A DNA stretch of 44,513 nucleotides from Sphingobacteriaceae bacterium (GTDB lineage Bacteria; Bacteroidota; Bacteroidia; Sphingobacteriales; Sphingobacteriaceae). Within the stretch, counting starts at the first letter, position 1. Each line of letters begins with the position of its first letter. A model generated the notes under the pieces. That model had not been told where the DNA came from. It saw only the letters and a program-made list of their open reading frames with translations, and searched no databases. This document shows, piece after piece, positions 17,718-27,651 of this stretch. The translations under genes and the position numbers were made by a program. The DNA lies in the NCBI GenBank assembly GCA_947479815.1, contig CANKAT010000020.1, forward strand, positions 1-44,513. Reading direction: 5' to 3'.

Positions 17718-20015
17718 TTATATTCCTTTCAAATCAATGCTGCTGTTTGGCTCAAAATCTATCAAGATAAATCCAGATTCAGACTGACTGATTTTTACTT
17801 TTCCGATGATCTTTTGCTCAAATTTTACGAAAGGAGATTTTACTTTCAGGCTTCCGCCTTTCTCGGAATGAATATTTAATGTTTTAACTTTTCCGTTTTC
17901 TTTTTTGGCACTGACAAGGTAAGCGCCCTCGGCTCTCAAAGTTTTAAATGAAGCTGAACTCCAATTGGCTGGTATTGCAGGAAATATTTCAAGATAGCCT
18001 GCATGCGACTGGATCATCATCTCTTGTAATCCGGCGGCGAAAGCAAAATTTCCTTCCAGTGTGAATGGCCTGTAAACAAAGTCTGAATAGCCTGATTTGG
18101 TTTGATCTCCATTTAAATGGAAGCTATTAGTGGAACAAAATGCAGTCGAAAAAATGTTTAGTGCCTTTGCAGCACCTTCACCGTCTTTAGCTCTTGCCTT
18201 CAAATTGCCTAGCCAGGCATAAGAATACCCACACCACATTTTTGGCCCTACCGAATCCAATAGTTTTATACTAGAGCGGATTATGTTTTTTGATTCTTCG
18301 GAATCTTCCCATTTGATCAAGCCTAGGGGATGGATTGCCATGGTGTTTGAAAAATGACGATGCGATGTAGCATAGGGATAATCGGGAGCAATCATTAGTT
18401 CCATATTTTTTGAGAGCGCAAGACTAGGTAATTGCTCATAAATTTCTTGCCAATGATTGGCTTCTTCTGTCAGATTAAGTTCTCTGGCCAACTCTGCAGC
18501 TGTCTTGAAATTAAATTGCATGAGTGATAGGTCGTAATTGGTAGTTTTTGTGAACCAAGCACTGATATCATTGTCATTAATCTCGGGGCTTGAGCTGATT
18601 ACGAGCTTCCTTTTTCCAGACTCAGGATCTAAAATCGAAATTTGCTCTAAAAATTGGGCGGTTGATTTTATCCAGGGGTAGGCTTTATTTTTTAAAAAAT
18701 CCTTGTCCATGCTGTAGCGCCATTGAAGATAATAATGCTGAGAAACCCAGGCAGAAACCGTTGGGGATAGCGAATACTGGATCCAGCCTCCCATTTCAGT
18801 TCCATCTAAGGTGGTTACTCCGGGCACTGCAATTCCCTCTTTGCCGAAAAATTGTTTTGTATAGCGTTTGTAGTTCTCTTTGTTGGTTTCGAAATGATCC
18901 AAATAGGCCATGGCCTCTTCCAGATGATTTCCACTATAAGAGGGCCAATAACTCAACTGGGTATTCAAGTCATGGTGAAAATCGCCTTTCCAGGGTGGAA
19001 TTCTGCCATTATCGGCCGACCAAATTGCCTGTAAGGATATGGGTGGTGCATTTTTTCGGGCTGTAGATCCAAATTTATAGTGTTCCATTTCCCATTGATG
19101 CTGAAGTGTTTGGTCAGGAACTTTTAAATCAGATTTGGCCCAGAATGCCGACCACCAGGCCAGATGGCTTTTTCTGTGTTGGTCAAATCCTGTTTTCAAC
19201 AAAATTTGTAGCTCTTGTAGATCCAGATTGCTTTTGAAAACATCTGGATTACTGCGGATGGTCCAGACGCCCTCTACCGTGTTGGCACTTACTTTTTTCC
19301 AAGTCACGATCACATCATAGGAAAAGTTGCCCCAGCCTTTTTGATGATAGGTGATACTATTATTTATTTTAGTTACAGTGCCTTGTTCATATTCTAAACG
19401 CCCCAGATCATCTCCTCCAACAGGATCTCCACTTACTTTTATCGCTGCCTGATAGGAAGGTGGAATTAGTTCGATATCGAAATTATTCGGAAGGTTTTCA
19501 AACTTAAACCATCCAACAGGATTTACAGCATGCACAAATGAAGTTAATTTGGTACCATTCTTCCAGCTTATTTGGGAGGTAGCTTCATCAAGATTCAATT
19601 TAGCATCTGCAAGGATTAGGCCTTTTGTAAATTTAAACTCTAGTGCCGCTCCCGGAATTTTAGTTGGGGCCGGCTCCCTGTCATACGGCTGATCAAAATA
19701 TTCCTGAACCGGTTTATAATTATTGTTTAGTCGTTGTTCTACGATCCATTGGTAGCTGAACTCCTTTCGATGCAGGCCTTTCATCGGCCGGCTATCCCAT
19801 AGGTCGGCACGGTCTAATGCAAAGCGTATCGTTTTGTCCTTTTCCCAAACCAGCGATCCTATCATGCCGTTACCTAGGGGCATAGCCTCATCCCATTGTT
19901 TTGGTAGTGGATTAAATTGGTGAAATCTGGTTTGTGCTGATACCTCAGCAAATAGGCACAAATAAAGAACAAAGATTAAAATTATAGTCCTTGTTGGATT
20001 GATTTTCGGATTCAT
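17718..20015 (-). CDS. GH95-type glycoside hydrolase (alpha-L-fucosidase-like)
   Basis: 765 aa, secreted (signal peptide to VSAQ, about residue 28). The N-terminal GH95-type domain has AMPLGNGMIGSLVW and FALDRADLWDSRP; the catalytic barrel has HHDLNTQLSYWPSYSGNHLE (near 346-365) and SSSPEINDND (near 472-481). The C-terminal beta domain covers the last ~80 residues. Characterised GH95 enzymes cleave alpha-1,2-L-fucose or L-galactose. The usual NxN pair before the QxxYW motif reads DLN here, so the first Asn is Asp; a changed specificity is possible. It follows the sialidase by 41 bp and is probably co-transcribed. Family is clear, substrate uncertain. Confidence 0.85.
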   Translation of the reverse strand: MNPKINPTRTIILIFVLYLCLFAEVSAQTRFHQFNPLPKQWDEAMPLGNGMIGSLVWEKDKTIRFALDRADLWDSRPMKGLHRKEFSYQWIVEQRLNNNYKPVQEYFDQPYDREPAPTKIPGAALEFKFTKGLILADAKLNLDEATSQISWKNGTKLTSFVHAVNPVGWFKFENLPNNFDIELIPPSYQAAIKVSGDPVGGDDLGRLEYEQGTVTKINNSITYHQKGWGNFSYDVIVTWKKVSANTVEGVWTIRSNPDVFKSNLDLQELQILLKTGFDQHRKSHLAWWSAFWAKSDLKVPDQTLQHQWEMEHYKFGSTARKNAPPISLQAIWSADNGRIPPWKGDFHHDLNTQLSYWPSYSGNHLEEAMAYLDHFETNKENYKRYTKQFFGKEGIAVPGVTTLDGTEMGGWIQYSLSPTVSAWVSQHYYLQWRYSMDKDFLKNKAYPWIKSTAQFLEQISILDPESGKRKLVISSSPEINDNDISAWFTKTTNYDLSLMQFNFKTAAELARELNLTEEANHWQEIYEQLPSLALSKNMELMIAPDYPYATSHRHFSNTMAIHPLGLIKWEDSEESKNIIRSSIKLLDSVGPKMWCGYSYAWLGNLKARAKDGEGAAKALNIFSTAFCSTNSFHLNGDQTKSGYSDFVYRPFTLEGNFAFAAGLQEMMIQSHAGYLEIFPAIPANWSSASFKTLRAEGAYLVSAKKENGKVKTLNIHSEKGGSLKVKSPFVKFEQKIIGKVKISQSESGFILIDFEPNSSIDLKGI

Positions 20016-20056
20016 ATTAAATATCTCTGATTGATTTTTTAAGTAGAAATTATCCT

Positions 20057-21163
20057 TTATTTGAAATCTTTAAACTCTAGCTCTTGAAATACAATTCCTT
20101 CATAAGGTGATTGGATTCCTGCTTCATAAAAGCAAGCAAGATTTGAGTTGTTAAGTACCACCAGATTAGAATAAGCTGCAGGGCCTTCATGTAACACATT
20201 CTTCAATTTCCATGTTTGGCCCCTGTCAGTAGAGATCCTTACGGTCATATTGCTTCTTGAATTGGTACTTGCCGGGTTTGAAAAAGCAAGAAAGGGTTTT
20301 CTTCCCTTCTTATCATACCAGATCATGCTGGCCTGACAGATGGGCTCAATCAGTGTATGATCAGCTTTTAATTCCGACCAGGTTTCTCCACCATCTTTGC
20401 TTGTTGAGGTTTGCCGAACCCTGAATGAATTGTAGTTTCGCATATTCAGCAGAAGTTCACCTCCAGGCAGCTCTGCCACGGTACATTCATTCACCTGGTC
20501 TGTTGGGGTTGTGCCACCAAGTTTCCAGGTGATGCCGCCATCATCAGAATGTATGGTATGCGAATAATATTTCTTGGTTACGGCTTCTATATGGTCACTC
20601 GGTATTACCAAGCGGCCATTGTATTTTTTTGAGCTCAGTTGTATTCCATTAACCGGACCGGTAGCGTACCAGGTCCAATCCGGTTTTTTAACATCCGATG
20701 TTATTTCTATTGGTTTTGACCAGCTATTGCCGTCGTCAATTGAATTTAACACAAATATTCTGCGTGTATTTTTACTTTTTCCATCAATGATCATGGCCTC
20801 GGTATCACTGCCAAGATTCCAGGTAGCTAGTAAAATTATATTACCTGTTCTTCGATCAACTACCGGAGCCGGATTTCCGCAGGTATTATCTACATCATCC
20901 CAGATAATCATCATTTCTGACCAGGTTTTACCATTATCAGATGATCTTTTCACAACCAAGTCAATGTCACCCTGATCGCCGCCTCCATGTTTTCTTGCTT
21001 CGGCAAATGCAAGTAAAGTTCCCTTATTGGTATTCACAATTGCCGGTATTCGAAAAGATTTATAACCACTTTCTCCGCTTTTATAGAGGTAATTAAGTTC
21101 TTTAGATTGAGTGGTTTGAATCAGTAAATTCAGGAAAAAAAGTAATATGGATATTTTTTTCAT
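20057..21163 (-). CDS. Exo-alpha-sialidase (GH33-type, BNR/Asp-box repeats)
   Basis: 368 aa with a signal peptide. The sialidase features are FRIP (R38), [11 protein letters not shown] with the acid/base Asp, Asp boxes [32 protein letters not shown] and STDRGQTW, and further arginines in MRNYN (R242) and SRSNMTVR (R303). The presumed nucleophile is Y331 (AAYSNL), paired with the Glu near 226-230. Such enzymes remove terminal sialic acids from glycans in the periplasm or at the surface (EC 3.2.1.18). No sialic-acid catabolic genes (nanA, nanE) lie in the window, so use of the released sugar is unproven. It lies between the PIG-L deacetylase and the GH95-type gene on one strand. Confidence 0.9.
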   Translation of the reverse strand: MKKISILLFFLNLLIQTTQSKELNYLYKSGESGYKSFRIPAIVNTNKGTLLAFAEARKHGGGDQGDIDLVVKRSSDNGKTWSEMMIIWDDVDNTCGNPAPVVDRRTGNIILLATWNLGSDTEAMIIDGKSKNTRRIFVLNSIDDGNSWSKPIEITSDVKKPDWTWYATGPVNGIQLSSKKYNGRLVIPSDHIEAVTKKYYSHTIHSDDGGITWKLGGTTPTDQVNECTVAELPGGELLLNMRNYNSFRVRQTSTSKDGGETWSELKADHTLIEPICQASMIWYDKKGRKPFLAFSNPASTNSRSNMTVRISTDRGQTWKLKNVLHEGPAAYSNLVVLNNSNLACFYEAGIQSPYEGIVFQELEFKDFK

Positions 21164-21204
21164 TGATTTAATATAGAATGAAGGAAAGGTTTTACCATAG
21201 ATTT

Positions 21205-21236
21205 AAAAGCCATTATTTAATAGTATTAGGGCTTTT
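21205..21236 (-). terminator. Possible terminator after the PIG-L gene
   Basis: Arms AAAAGCC (21205-21211) and GGCTTTT (21230-21236) with an AT-rich loop; on the minus strand the stem ends in a T-run. The stem is short, so termination may be partial, leaving some read-through into the sialidase gene. Confidence 0.4.
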
Positions 21237-21265
21237 TTGTTAAATTCTATTCGCTTAGCCAACAC

Positions 21266-22279
21266 TTATTTATCCACTGCATTCTTTTCAATATAGTCAG
21301 TCAGGATAGAAACTGGGTTTCCGATATAATGGTAAGCTTCTGCCCATTCCAGTCCATATTTTTTACCAATTTCCTTGTCGGACGGTGTTCCTCTTTGCGC
21401 TTGAGAATCTTTATCCAGTACAAAATGTTTAACATAGTTGAAGTCTGCCGCTTCATCAGTATCGCCCAGTATTGGTAATTTTTTACCCTTTTCTGCCAAA
21501 CTCTTTTTAATTCTTGAACCATTATCTCCTCCTGGACCTTGTGTAGTAATCACCACATTGCTCTGAACTTTGGTATCGATATGCTTGCTTATATCTACTA
21601 TTCGGTTCACCAGCTGTGGGCCTCTAGCAAAATAGTAACGCTCATTTACGGCATGAGGTTTTACGACATCCAGTTGCTCTGGATAATCGACACTGCCCGA
21701 CATCCACCTTGCAGCTTCTACAGCCTGTGCAGTTACATAATGATCAGGATTTTCTTCATAATGTCCCCAAGGGTCATAACTGAAAATAGTATCAACTTTT
21801 AGTGATCTAAATAGGAAAATCAATCGTCCTTTTATTTCTTGGGTATTGTATTCATCCATCCGATGATTACGATATCCTAGATTATATACTTTTTTAAGGC
21901 CCAAAACTTTGGCAACTTTATCATTATCTTTTTCATTATTCAAAACTCTGTCGCCATCAGTACCGCTACCTGCTGCATCGTCATTAGTAATCCTGATTAG
22001 ATAGCCTGTATACCCTTCACTGATCAATTTGGCAATGGTTCCACCTGCAAATAAAGTTGCGTCATCAACATGCGGTTGAATAACGGCTAATACTTTACCT
22101 TCATGTGGCCTGCCTTTGAGGCTTCTTTCAATAAAGATATCATCGGCCGCTACAGCTTCATTCTGCCTGTTTTCTATTTTTTCGGAAGCCTGAGCCTCAT
22201 TACTTATTAGTGTTGCATAGGCAGCCGGGATAATTGCTCCCGCAGCTAGTCCCTTTGAGATAAAATTTCTTCTTTGCAT
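21266..22279 (-). CDS. PIG-L family deacetylase, exported
   Basis: 337 aa. The zinc motif is QPHVDDA (H70, D72, D73), a PHPDD variant, with the second His in ENPDHYVTAQAV (H180). This is the LmbE/PIG-L fold, whose members remove acetyl groups from N-acetylglucosamine-type sugars. The N-terminus MQRRNFISKGLAAGAI is Tat-like, with twin arginines and a hydrophobic core, so folded export with bound metal is likely. It is upstream of the sialidase and the GH95-type gene, which fits de-acetylation of an amino sugar in the same glycan. The substrate is not visible from sequence. Confidence 0.9.
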   Translation of the reverse strand: MQRRNFISKGLAAGAIIPAAYATLISNEAQASEKIENRQNEAVAADDIFIERSLKGRPHEGKVLAVIQPHVDDATLFAGGTIAKLISEGYTGYLIRITNDDAAGSGTDGDRVLNNEKDNDKVAKVLGLKKVYNLGYRNHRMDEYNTQEIKGRLIFLFRSLKVDTIFSYDPWGHYEENPDHYVTAQAVEAARWMSGSVDYPEQLDVVKPHAVNERYYFARGPQLVNRIVDISKHIDTKVQSNVVITTQGPGGDNGSRIKKSLAEKGKKLPILGDTDEAADFNYVKHFVLDKDSQAQRGTPSDKEIGKKYGLEWAEAYHYIGNPVSILTDYIEKNAVDK

Positions 22280-22354
22280 GATGGGTTGATTTCTTCATTC
22301 TAATATAGAAAATATCTGTTGGAATAAACTTGCTGAATTGGCAAAGCAATGCAA

Positions 22355-22386
22355 ACAAAAAAGCCGCTCCTTTTTTGGAAGCGGCT
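22355..22386 (-). terminator. Intrinsic terminator after the beta-barrel gene
   Basis: Stem AGCCGCT (22362-22368) with AGCGGCT (22380-22386), a further CC/GG pair with one bulged A, and a T-run on the minus strand (A residues 22357-22362 on plus). It lies 22 bp past the stop of the beta-barrel gene. Confidence 0.85.
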
Positions 22387-22407
22387 ATGCATAATGACTG
22401 TATTTAT

Positions 22408-25299
22408 TTAATTATAATTAGGGCCGCCACCTTGACCGTTTCCTGATCTATTATACATTCCAGGACCCATTGGTTGCATCTGCTGTTGCGGTTGCTTTCC
22501 ACTAAATTTTTGAATTCTCATGGTAAAACTTAGCATGACATATCGTGATAAACGGTTGCTTTGGCTATCGGTTATTACGTTACCAGTTACCGCACGTGAA
22601 ACGCTAGTGTTTTCATCTAAAAGGTCAAAACCTTGTAATCGAAGGGTAGCGCGTTTATCTTTAAAGAATTGCTTTTCAAGATAGGTATTGATTATAAATG
22701 GGTTAACAGCTAAGGCACTACTGTAACCATTATTGAATGATTTACTAAAATCAGATCCTATTAACCATGATTTAAGTAAGTATACTTTACTATTAAAGTT
22801 TAGCGAGTAAGTAGATACCTTGGTATTATTGTTTGTAATCGCATCATTTGTATTCGTGTTGAAGCTATATCTCAAACCAGGATTTAATTCAAAATTCTTA
22901 TTTGGATTGATCTGCATATTCAAACCCTGTGAGAAAATCCAGTTCTTACCTGTATTCTTCTTATTGTCTGTGAATGATATATTATTGATATAATTTGCTG
23001 ATCCATTGAATGAGAATACATATTTTTTCTGCTGGAATGGTTTAGAGTAATTGTAGAAGGCATTGGTAGTATAATAACCGTTTGTGTTAAGGTAACGTGA
23101 TTCCTGAACCAGTCCGATAGCCGGATCCATTTTACGAACAATGTTTGAAACGATCTTATTCTCGGTATAGTTACCAGTTAAGTTGAAGAATAAAACATCG
23201 CCTGAACTAAAATTGAAGTTATTATATCTAAAATTGAGGATATGTGCAAATTCAGCCCCCAGATTTGGATTACCATACACAGGGTATTGCGGATTAGAGA
23301 TATCTGGTGTTGGTTGCAATTGAATATAAGTTGGTTCATTTGCTCTTCCGAAATAATTGGCATTAAATGCTCTGGTACGTGAGAAATTATAGGAATACCT
23401 CGCTGATGGAATAATATTAAACCCGGTATTTCGGTTGGGTGTAGTCACTCCCATTACTATTGATCTGCCTTCCAAAACGTTAGGCTGAGCACTTAAACCG
23501 AATGAATAATTATATTTCTTTTGATTTACCCTGTAATTTATGCCAAAGCGGTTAGTACTGAAGGAATAATCGAAATCATTACTTAAGGAAGTATTGTAGG
23601 TGGAAAGTCCTGCAGGAGTAATATCAAATGTTTCCCGTTGATTTTTATAGTTAGTTGTACTATGGTTATAATTGAATTCCAGATTTGTTGTTGCACTTAA
23701 TGGCTCGTTATAAGAAAGATTAGAATTGATATTTGAATTCCTGTTATTATCATATAACTCCTGATTCCTGTAAACTGTTGAGGTTCCGCCATTAACGATA
23801 TAGTTGATGTATTGTGTTAACTGATCATCTTCCTGTTTAGTTTTTGCATTATTTGCAGAAACAAATAAGGAAAGGTTTCTCCCTCTTTTTTTAAGGCGAT
23901 GGTTGAGTAAGATATTAGCACCAAAATTAGGATTCTTAGAAACGGTGTTGTTTACAGAGGTACCATCTGAACTCAAACGATTATTGTCTGATTGAATATA
24001 ATTGGAGCTTCCTGCATCTGTGGTTCCGCCATAGCTGAACGAGGGACTGAATTTAATGAAATTCATACTGTCCGGTTTATATTCAAGATTCCAGTTGAAT
24101 CGGTGATTATCATTGATTAGATTTTTCACGGAAGTTTGATCAGTAGAGATCAACGAGCTTTGGAAATTATTTTGCTGAAGTTGATTGCTCAAAACGTCAT
24201 TATTACGGTCTGAATAACTGTAATTACCGTATGAGCTTAATTTACTGCCATAATCTTTACGATAGTTCAAGCCGATAGATCCAACTGCTGTGAGTCCGTC
24301 GCTGCTTCCTCCAACTCCCTGGAAACCACCACCACCAAAACCGCCACCGCCACCAGTAAAGCGCATGCCGCCACCACCACCACCACCTGATGTTTGAACA
24401 CGAGCACCACCGCCACCACCACCAAAACCGCCACCGCCACCAAAATTAAATACAGAACTATTGGTATTATTCAGATTGCCGATCAATGAAAATTGTTCAC
24501 TGTTATTATACGTGTTAGCAGTTAATGAACCTTGGTATCTGTCTTTATCTCCACCGCCAAGCGTTCCTCTGGCAAAATATCCTTTGTTTTTATCAGCTCT
24601 AATCGTAAAATTCAGAATCTTCTCAGGATCTCCGTTTCTGATTCCTGTCAGGTTTGCCTGATCGCCATAATCATCAATAATTTGTGCCGATTCAAGGATG
24701 TTGGCAGGAAGTTGCTGAGTAGCAGTCTTAACATCCCCACCAAAGAAGTCTTTACCGTTAATTCTAACCCGGGTAATGGCCTTTCCTTGTGCAGTTACAT
24801 TACCATCTTTATCAACCTCTACGCCAGGTAATTTCTTTAGCAGGTCTTCTGCTAAAGCATTTTCTCGCAAAGGATAATCAGATGCCCTGTAAACAATGGT
24901 ATCTTCCTTGATAGTAACTGAAGGGGTACCTGATATGACTACCTCGCCAAGCATTCTATTTTCGGATTTCAATGTGATTGGATCAAGTATTAAAGGGCTT
25001 GCTGCATCTTTGTATAAAAAACGCTTATTCAAAGCCTGATACCCAAGGCTTGATACGGTAATTAGAAATGTAGATGATTTTATATTTTTAAAAGCAAATT
25101 TACCATCTATATCTGTTCGGGTGAAAATAGTATCTTTTCCGGCAATAAATTTCACCGTAGCTGCAATAATGCTTGTTCCTGTTGAATCTTTTACTACCCC
25201 ACTTACCTCACGGCTTGTTTGTGCCATGGTACCATAGCTTAAAAATAAACCGATAATTAAGGGTAATATTCTTTTCATATTATTTTGTATTTTTTTCAT
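22408..25299 (-). CDS. Outer-membrane beta-barrel protein (TonB-receptor-like) with glycine-rich insert
   Basis: 963 aa with a signal peptide (to MAQ, about residue 27). A carboxypeptidase-regulatory-like domain follows (REVSGVVKDSTGTSIIAATV, about 31-115), then a plug-like region (LPGVEVDKDGNVTAQGKAITRVRING), then a long beta-barrel of the PF14905 type. A glycine-rich stretch at roughly residues 285-335 is made of GGGG and GFGG blocks with few other residues. The C-terminus is Gln/Pro/Gly-rich. Such proteins may import an unknown ligand or act as surface channels; no TonB box was confirmed. ATG 25299 and ATG 25278 are both possible starts. It follows the small secreted protein at 25350 by 50 bp and a terminator follows it, so the pair forms a likely operon. 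Confidence 0.88.
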   Translation of the reverse strand: MKKIQNNMKRILPLIIGLFLSYGTMAQTSREVSGVVKDSTGTSIIAATVKFIAGKDTIFTRTDIDGKFAFKNIKSSTFLITVSSLGYQALNKRFLYKDAASPLILDPITLKSENRMLGEVVISGTPSVTIKEDTIVYRASDYPLRENALAEDLLKKLPGVEVDKDGNVTAQGKAITRVRINGKDFFGGDVKTATQQLPANILESAQIIDDYGDQANLTGIRNGDPEKILNFTIRADKNKGYFARGTLGGGDKDRYQGSLTANTYNNSEQFSLIGNLNNTNSSVFNFGGGGGFGGGGGGARVQTSGGGGGGGMRFTGGGGGFGGGGFQGVGGSSDGLTAVGSIGLNYRKDYGSKLSSYGNYSYSDRNNDVLSNQLQQNNFQSSLISTDQTSVKNLINDNHRFNWNLEYKPDSMNFIKFSPSFSYGGTTDAGSSNYIQSDNNRLSSDGTSVNNTVSKNPNFGANILLNHRLKKRGRNLSLFVSANNAKTKQEDDQLTQYINYIVNGGTSTVYRNQELYDNNRNSNINSNLSYNEPLSATTNLEFNYNHSTTNYKNQRETFDITPAGLSTYNTSLSNDFDYSFSTNRFGINYRVNQKKYNYSFGLSAQPNVLEGRSIVMGVTTPNRNTGFNIIPSARYSYNFSRTRAFNANYFGRANEPTYIQLQPTPDISNPQYPVYGNPNLGAEFAHILNFRYNNFNFSSGDVLFFNLTGNYTENKIVSNIVRKMDPAIGLVQESRYLNTNGYYTTNAFYNYSKPFQQKKYVFSFNGSANYINNISFTDNKKNTGKNWIFSQGLNMQINPNKNFELNPGLRYSFNTNTNDAITNNNTKVSTYSLNFNSKVYLLKSWLIGSDFSKSFNNGYSSALAVNPFIINTYLEKQFFKDKRATLRLQGFDLLDENTSVSRAVTGNVITDSQSNRLSRYVMLSFTMRIQKFSGKQPQQQMQPMGPGMYNRSGNGQGGGPNYN

Positions 25300-25349
25300 A
25301 ATTGGTTTTTATTCCGTCTGGCTATTTTTTATGCCCAGGCAGATTTTTT

Positions 25350-26174
25350 TTATTTTACAGCAAGCGTACTCTTGATAAAAAACTCAGGTATAGTAATGGT
25401 TTTACTGTAAAAAACATTTCTTCTGGGCATTCCACCATACATTCCATTGTAGTTTCGACCGTATCTTCCATTATATCTTCCACCATAAGACCCACCATAC
25501 ATATCTTCATAATCATTCATATCTCTTTGTTGAATTGCTGCAGGTCCTTGAAATCCATTTATACGGATTCGGTAGGTTATCAGTTCAGTACTGCCAGGTT
25601 CAATTCCAAGTAAGCGGAGCGGTATGGCAATTTCCTGAATCATATTATTTTTTTCATCAAATGCAGTTGCCGCCTTTATTCCATACGTATTGTAAAGAGA
25701 TATCCCTCCGTCTACCAGTTCTTTAAATCCTTCTACTTTAATTTCTTTAATCTTTGAAATTATGCGCTTTTGAATTTCCTTAGGCTCCGGTTGTTCGGTT
25801 TCAATTACTTTTTTTCCAGGTGTTCTGTCGAGAATTGGAAAAGTTACTGTTGGAGGATTCTTTTTATTGCTTTCATAATTTGCAGAGAAGCTTATTCCCC
25901 TGGCAAGTATTTTAGTTAAACCCTCTTGCGAATTGTTTTTAATTGCGAGGTAAATATTTTCATGGTCATTGGATAAGCTATAGTATAGCTTGGTTTCATC
26001 ATTATATAAGTCAAGGCTATCTTTCCAATCAGTAATAAAGCCATCCACCTGAACTGGTTTTTCTGCCCATCGTGTAGTGATCAATTCTGCCTTCTTTTGC
26101 GACCAGCCCTGAACCGGAATAGCTAAAAAAGTACTCATGCAGAGAATAAAAAAGCTGTTGATTTTAATCATCAT
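25350..26174 (-). CDS. Secreted protein with CBM9/DOMON-like fold and Tyr/Gly/Arg-rich tail
   Basis: 274 aa with a signal peptide (to GWSQ, about residue 25). The N-terminal half has the pattern VDGFITDWKDSL, then KLYYSLSNDHENIYLAIK, seen in carbohydrate-binding CBM9-like or DOMON-like domains. The tail (about 220-250) is dominated by Tyr, Gly, Arg and Met (YGGSYGGRYNGRYGRNY), unlike the rest. I recognise no close functional family. It lies directly before the glycine-rich beta-barrel gene on the same strand (50 bp), so it may be a surface partner. The function is unknown. Confidence 0.7.
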   Translation of the reverse strand: MMIKINSFFILCMSTFLAIPVQGWSQKKAELITTRWAEKPVQVDGFITDWKDSLDLYNDETKLYYSLSNDHENIYLAIKNNSQEGLTKILARGISFSANYESNKKNPPTVTFPILDRTPGKKVIETEQPEPKEIQKRIISKIKEIKVEGFKELVDGGISLYNTYGIKAATAFDEKNNMIQEIAIPLRLLGIEPGSTELITYRIRINGFQGPAAIQQRDMNDYEDMYGGSYGGRYNGRYGRNYNGMYGGMPRRNVFYSKTITIPEFFIKSTLAVK

Positions 26175-26367
26175 ATAGGGTTAGACTTGATCATCAATTA
26201 AGGTTTAACGATACTTAGTAATGATTTCATTACAATTGGATTTGTATAATATAAAACAAGAAAATTGAATTTTTTGGCAATTGGTTTTCAGCAAAAGCTG
26301 CAAATATACCTTTGTATATACTCTCTTTTATTAAATTCAGGTAAGATTACCGTTATAAAGCAATAAT

Positions 26368-27624
26368 TTAATTACTCTTTTCTTCCCAGATCGATGCAAG
26401 GTTCACAAGGGTCTGAACGGCTTTTTGCATGTCCTGAACAGACACCCATTCCTGTTTACTATGAAATGCATGTTCGCCGGCAAAGATATTTGGGCAGGGT
26501 AATCCCATAAATGATAGTCTTGAACCATCTGTTCCACCTCTTATTCTCTGAAGTTTAGCTTTCAATCCTGTACGTTCAATAGCCTCTATCCCCAATTGAG
26601 TTAAGTTTGGATATCGATCAAGAATAGATTTCATATTCCGGTATTGCTCTTCTACAATAAATGCATAGCTAGAATTAGGATATGCTTTAATTGCTTGCTG
26701 AATAGTTTGTTCAAGTACCAGCTCATGACTTTTTAGCGATTCAGTATTAAAATCACGGATAATAAACTCAATTTCAGCTACTTCTACACTTCCACTAATT
26801 GAAACAGGGTGAATAAAACCTTCAAGATCTGAGCTGCTTTCTGGTGAAAGTGTTGCTTTAGGTAACAGGGAAACAATTGCTGAAGCTATTTTGATGGCAC
26901 TTTCCATTTTGTTTTTTGCAAAACCCGGATGGGCACTAATTCCATGAATAATCACCTTTACACCGTTGGCCGAAAAGGTTTCATTTTCAATCGATCCGGC
27001 ACTCTCTCCATCAATGGTATAGGCAAAATCTGCTCCCAGCTTTTTAATATCAACATGATCAACACCTCGGCCAATCTCTTCGTCAGGAGTGAAAAGAATT
27101 TTTATGGTGCCGTGCTTAATCTCAGGATGATTCATCAGAAATTGTGCCGCATCCATTATTTCAGCTATGCCTGCCTTATTATCTGCGCCAAGCAATGTTG
27201 ATCCACTGGCAGTGATCAAGTCATTGCCTATCTGATTTTTTAGATCGGGATGATCGTTCATGTAGATGATTTGTGTAGGATCATCTGGCAAAACTATATC
27301 CTGCCCCTGATAATTTTGATGAATGATTGCCTTTACATTTTCACCCGAACAATCGGGTGAAGTATCCATGTGCGAGCAAAAACAAATGACAGGCACTTTC
27401 TTCTCTGTATTGCCTGGAATGCTTGCATAAACATATCCAAAATCGTCTAGATGAGCATCTAATAAGCCCATTTCAAGAAGCTCAGAAACAAGTAACCTGC
27501 CCAGATTTTTCTGCTTTTCTGTGGATGGGCAAGTTGCTGAACTCGGATCAGACTGCGTATCAATTGCTGTATATTTTAAAAATCGATCGGTAACAGTATC
27601 ACTTATATTTTTGGGAGCGCTCAT
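26368..27624 (-). CDS. pepT: Peptidase T (tripeptide aminopeptidase)
   Basis: 418 aa, M20B metallopeptidase, close to the ~409-aa family length. Zinc and catalytic motifs are complete: CSHMDTSPD, LGADNKAGIAEI, FTPDEEIGRG, IDGESAG and GEHAFHSKQEW. It removes the N-terminal residue from tripeptides in the cytoplasm (EC 3.4.11.4). Transcribed alone and divergent from the mmcQ-like gene, with a -7-like box 28 bp before the ATG. Ordinary housekeeping function. Confidence 0.95.
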   Translation of the reverse strand: MSAPKNISDTVTDRFLKYTAIDTQSDPSSATCPSTEKQKNLGRLLVSELLEMGLLDAHLDDFGYVYASIPGNTEKKVPVICFCSHMDTSPDCSGENVKAIIHQNYQGQDIVLPDDPTQIIYMNDHPDLKNQIGNDLITASGSTLLGADNKAGIAEIMDAAQFLMNHPEIKHGTIKILFTPDEEIGRGVDHVDIKKLGADFAYTIDGESAGSIENETFSANGVKVIIHGISAHPGFAKNKMESAIKIASAIVSLLPKATLSPESSSDLEGFIHPVSISGSVEVAEIEFIIRDFNTESLKSHELVLEQTIQQAIKAYPNSSYAFIVEEQYRNMKSILDRYPNLTQLGIEAIERTGLKAKLQRIRGGTDGSRLSFMGLPCPNIFAGEHAFHSKQEWVSVQDMQKAVQTLVNLASIWEEKSN

Positions 27625-27651
27625 TTTTTTCTAGCTTTAGGTCAGTTCATG

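Noticed and set aside
18662-19066. 134-aa plus-strand ORF inside the GH95-type gene
   Set aside because: Antisense to a conserved enzyme; no family features.
24300-24450. Microsatellite or phase-variable tract in the glycine-rich region
   Set aside because: The codons vary (mixed GGT/GGC patterns) and the frame is intact; no long perfect unit able to slip was evident, though expansion across strains remains possible.
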